Part shown: positions 63,351 to 64,000 of the stretch, piece after piece | Position numbering within the stretch: the first letter of the stretch is position 1 | How the letters are laid out: every line of letters begins with the position of its first letter | DNA from: Euborellia annulipes | Lineage: Eukaryota > Arthropoda > Insecta > Dermaptera > Anisolabididae | NCBI GenBank assembly: GCA_023213315.1 | Contig: JAKCPI010005501.1 | Span: 1 to 64,000, forward strand | Reading direction: 5' to 3' | DNA length: 64,000 nt | The notes under the pieces: model-generated | What the model saw: only the letters and a program-made list of their open reading frames with translations | Told to the model about the DNA's origin: nothing | The model's database searches: none | Program-made: the position numbers and the translations under genes

Positions 63351-64000
63351 TTTTAGCATTAAAAATTTTTGTTTTTGTATTATTTTACAAAATGGAGGAT
63401 GGGGGAGGCGTTATATGATTAAATATTTTTAAGGGAGGCGTTGTAACATAAAGTTTGGACACCACTGAACTACAGAATGCCCCTTTAAATTACCGATAAT
63501 AAGAAAAAATTGCATGCTGTGCGACCAGTCACACCACATTACCCCCCTTCCGAGAAACTCCTCTGGATCCACCACTGTATCTAAGAAAATCTGGAAATGT
63601 CTTAAAATTTAGAAAGGCTCTTTTCCCCGCTCTCTATTTATAATATTAAAGTAGCGAGTCTTTGGTTTTTTAGCAGTTAGCCATTCCAAATTCAAGCAAA
63701 TTAAAGGCTTGCTTTATTAAACACACCAATTCTTTAAAAAAAAATATATTTTTTACGCTTTTGTGACTTTATTTCTCTCTCTATCTCTCTATAATTATTC
63801 CAGAGGAGAGCAGGAATAATAATTAAAAGCTTAGGCAATTAGATTTTATAATCAAGTTAATAAACAAAATACAGGTGATTAGTTAATGACGGGAAAATGG
63901 GAATCAGATCCGTAATGAAAATGGAAAAAATGGAAAGGGGGAACGAACCCTTTGTATTATTTTGTCTATAATAATAATAATTATAATAACTGAAATAAAT
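63351..64000. other. Terminal spacer with two transposon ends
   Basis: AAGTTTGGACACCACTG ends at 63467 (hAT-like right end). At 63510-63575, GCGACCAGTCACACCACATT then CCTCTGGATCCACCACTG is the end of the CAAGGGCGGAT-type element. The rest is unassigned, with no gene up to the window end. Confidence 0.45.

Overview
This is an AT-rich eukaryotic window made almost entirely of transposable elements. The tRNA-derived SINEs, hAT, Tc1/mariner-like and Harbinger-like DNA transposons, DINE-1-like (Helentron-type) elements, hammerhead-like foldbacks and a split SAM-type gene with GT-AG introns all point to a metazoan. An arthropod is my best guess, not a demonstrated assignment. No intact cellular gene of ordinary length is visible, and most open frames lie inside repeats.

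Main repeat families. (1) A DINE-1-like family of about 17 copies, about 0.65-1 kb when complete. Each starts TCTGGTGTGAC in a roughly 90-bp hairpin, has a central CA/GT microsatellite and ends in an AT-rich hairpin. A 13-bp subterminal inverted repeat (ACTTTCTCTTACC / GGTAAGAGAAAGT) joins the two ends. (2) A tRNA-derived SINE with A and B boxes, a GTGTGAGTGTGA-type tail and poly(A), in about 15 copies, several with 11-15 bp target-site duplications (TSDs). (3) Non-autonomous hAT elements: eleven have an 8-bp TSD, ten of them exact and one 7 of 8. Sizes run from 243 bp to 3.2 kb. (4) Tc1/mariner-like foldbacks with long inverted arms. (5) Penelope-like palindromes carrying hammerhead-ribozyme-like cores (CTGANGA, stem, GAAACGT). 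(6) A repeat with a GC-rich head and a tail reading TATATAGAT, dispersed as fragments.

Layout. 1-16 kb: DINE-like copies, a hAT, a Tc1-like foldback, a pair of inverted 0.5-kb repeats (9.8-11.3 kb), a 1-kb foldback (11.3-12.3 kb) and a dead LINE 3' fragment (13.3-14.0 kb). 16-21 kb: a hAT of 3.2 kb enclosing a second element, which encloses a hammerhead-like motif, a SINE and a homogenised satellite with a period of about 119 bp. 21-36 kb: DINE-like copies, hATs and SINEs nested in one another. 36-47 kb: a GTATCGATAC-rich hAT, a Harbinger-like element with GCGCTACAA repeats, hammerhead foldbacks and further hATs. 47-58 kb: two copies of a 0.6-kb repeat, a palindrome of tRNA 3' halves, and a 2.7-kb hAT with a DINE-like copy and a 144-bp tandem array inside. 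58-64 kb: the only non-repetitive-looking part, with a CpG-rich patch, the exons of a SAM-like gene (59.5-61.4 kb, probably decayed), two long hairpins and a tRNA-like sequence in a palindrome.

No autonomous transposase or intact reverse transcriptase is visible, so every mobile family here depends on proteins encoded elsewhere. The nesting gives a relative insertion order that can be read directly from the TSDs.
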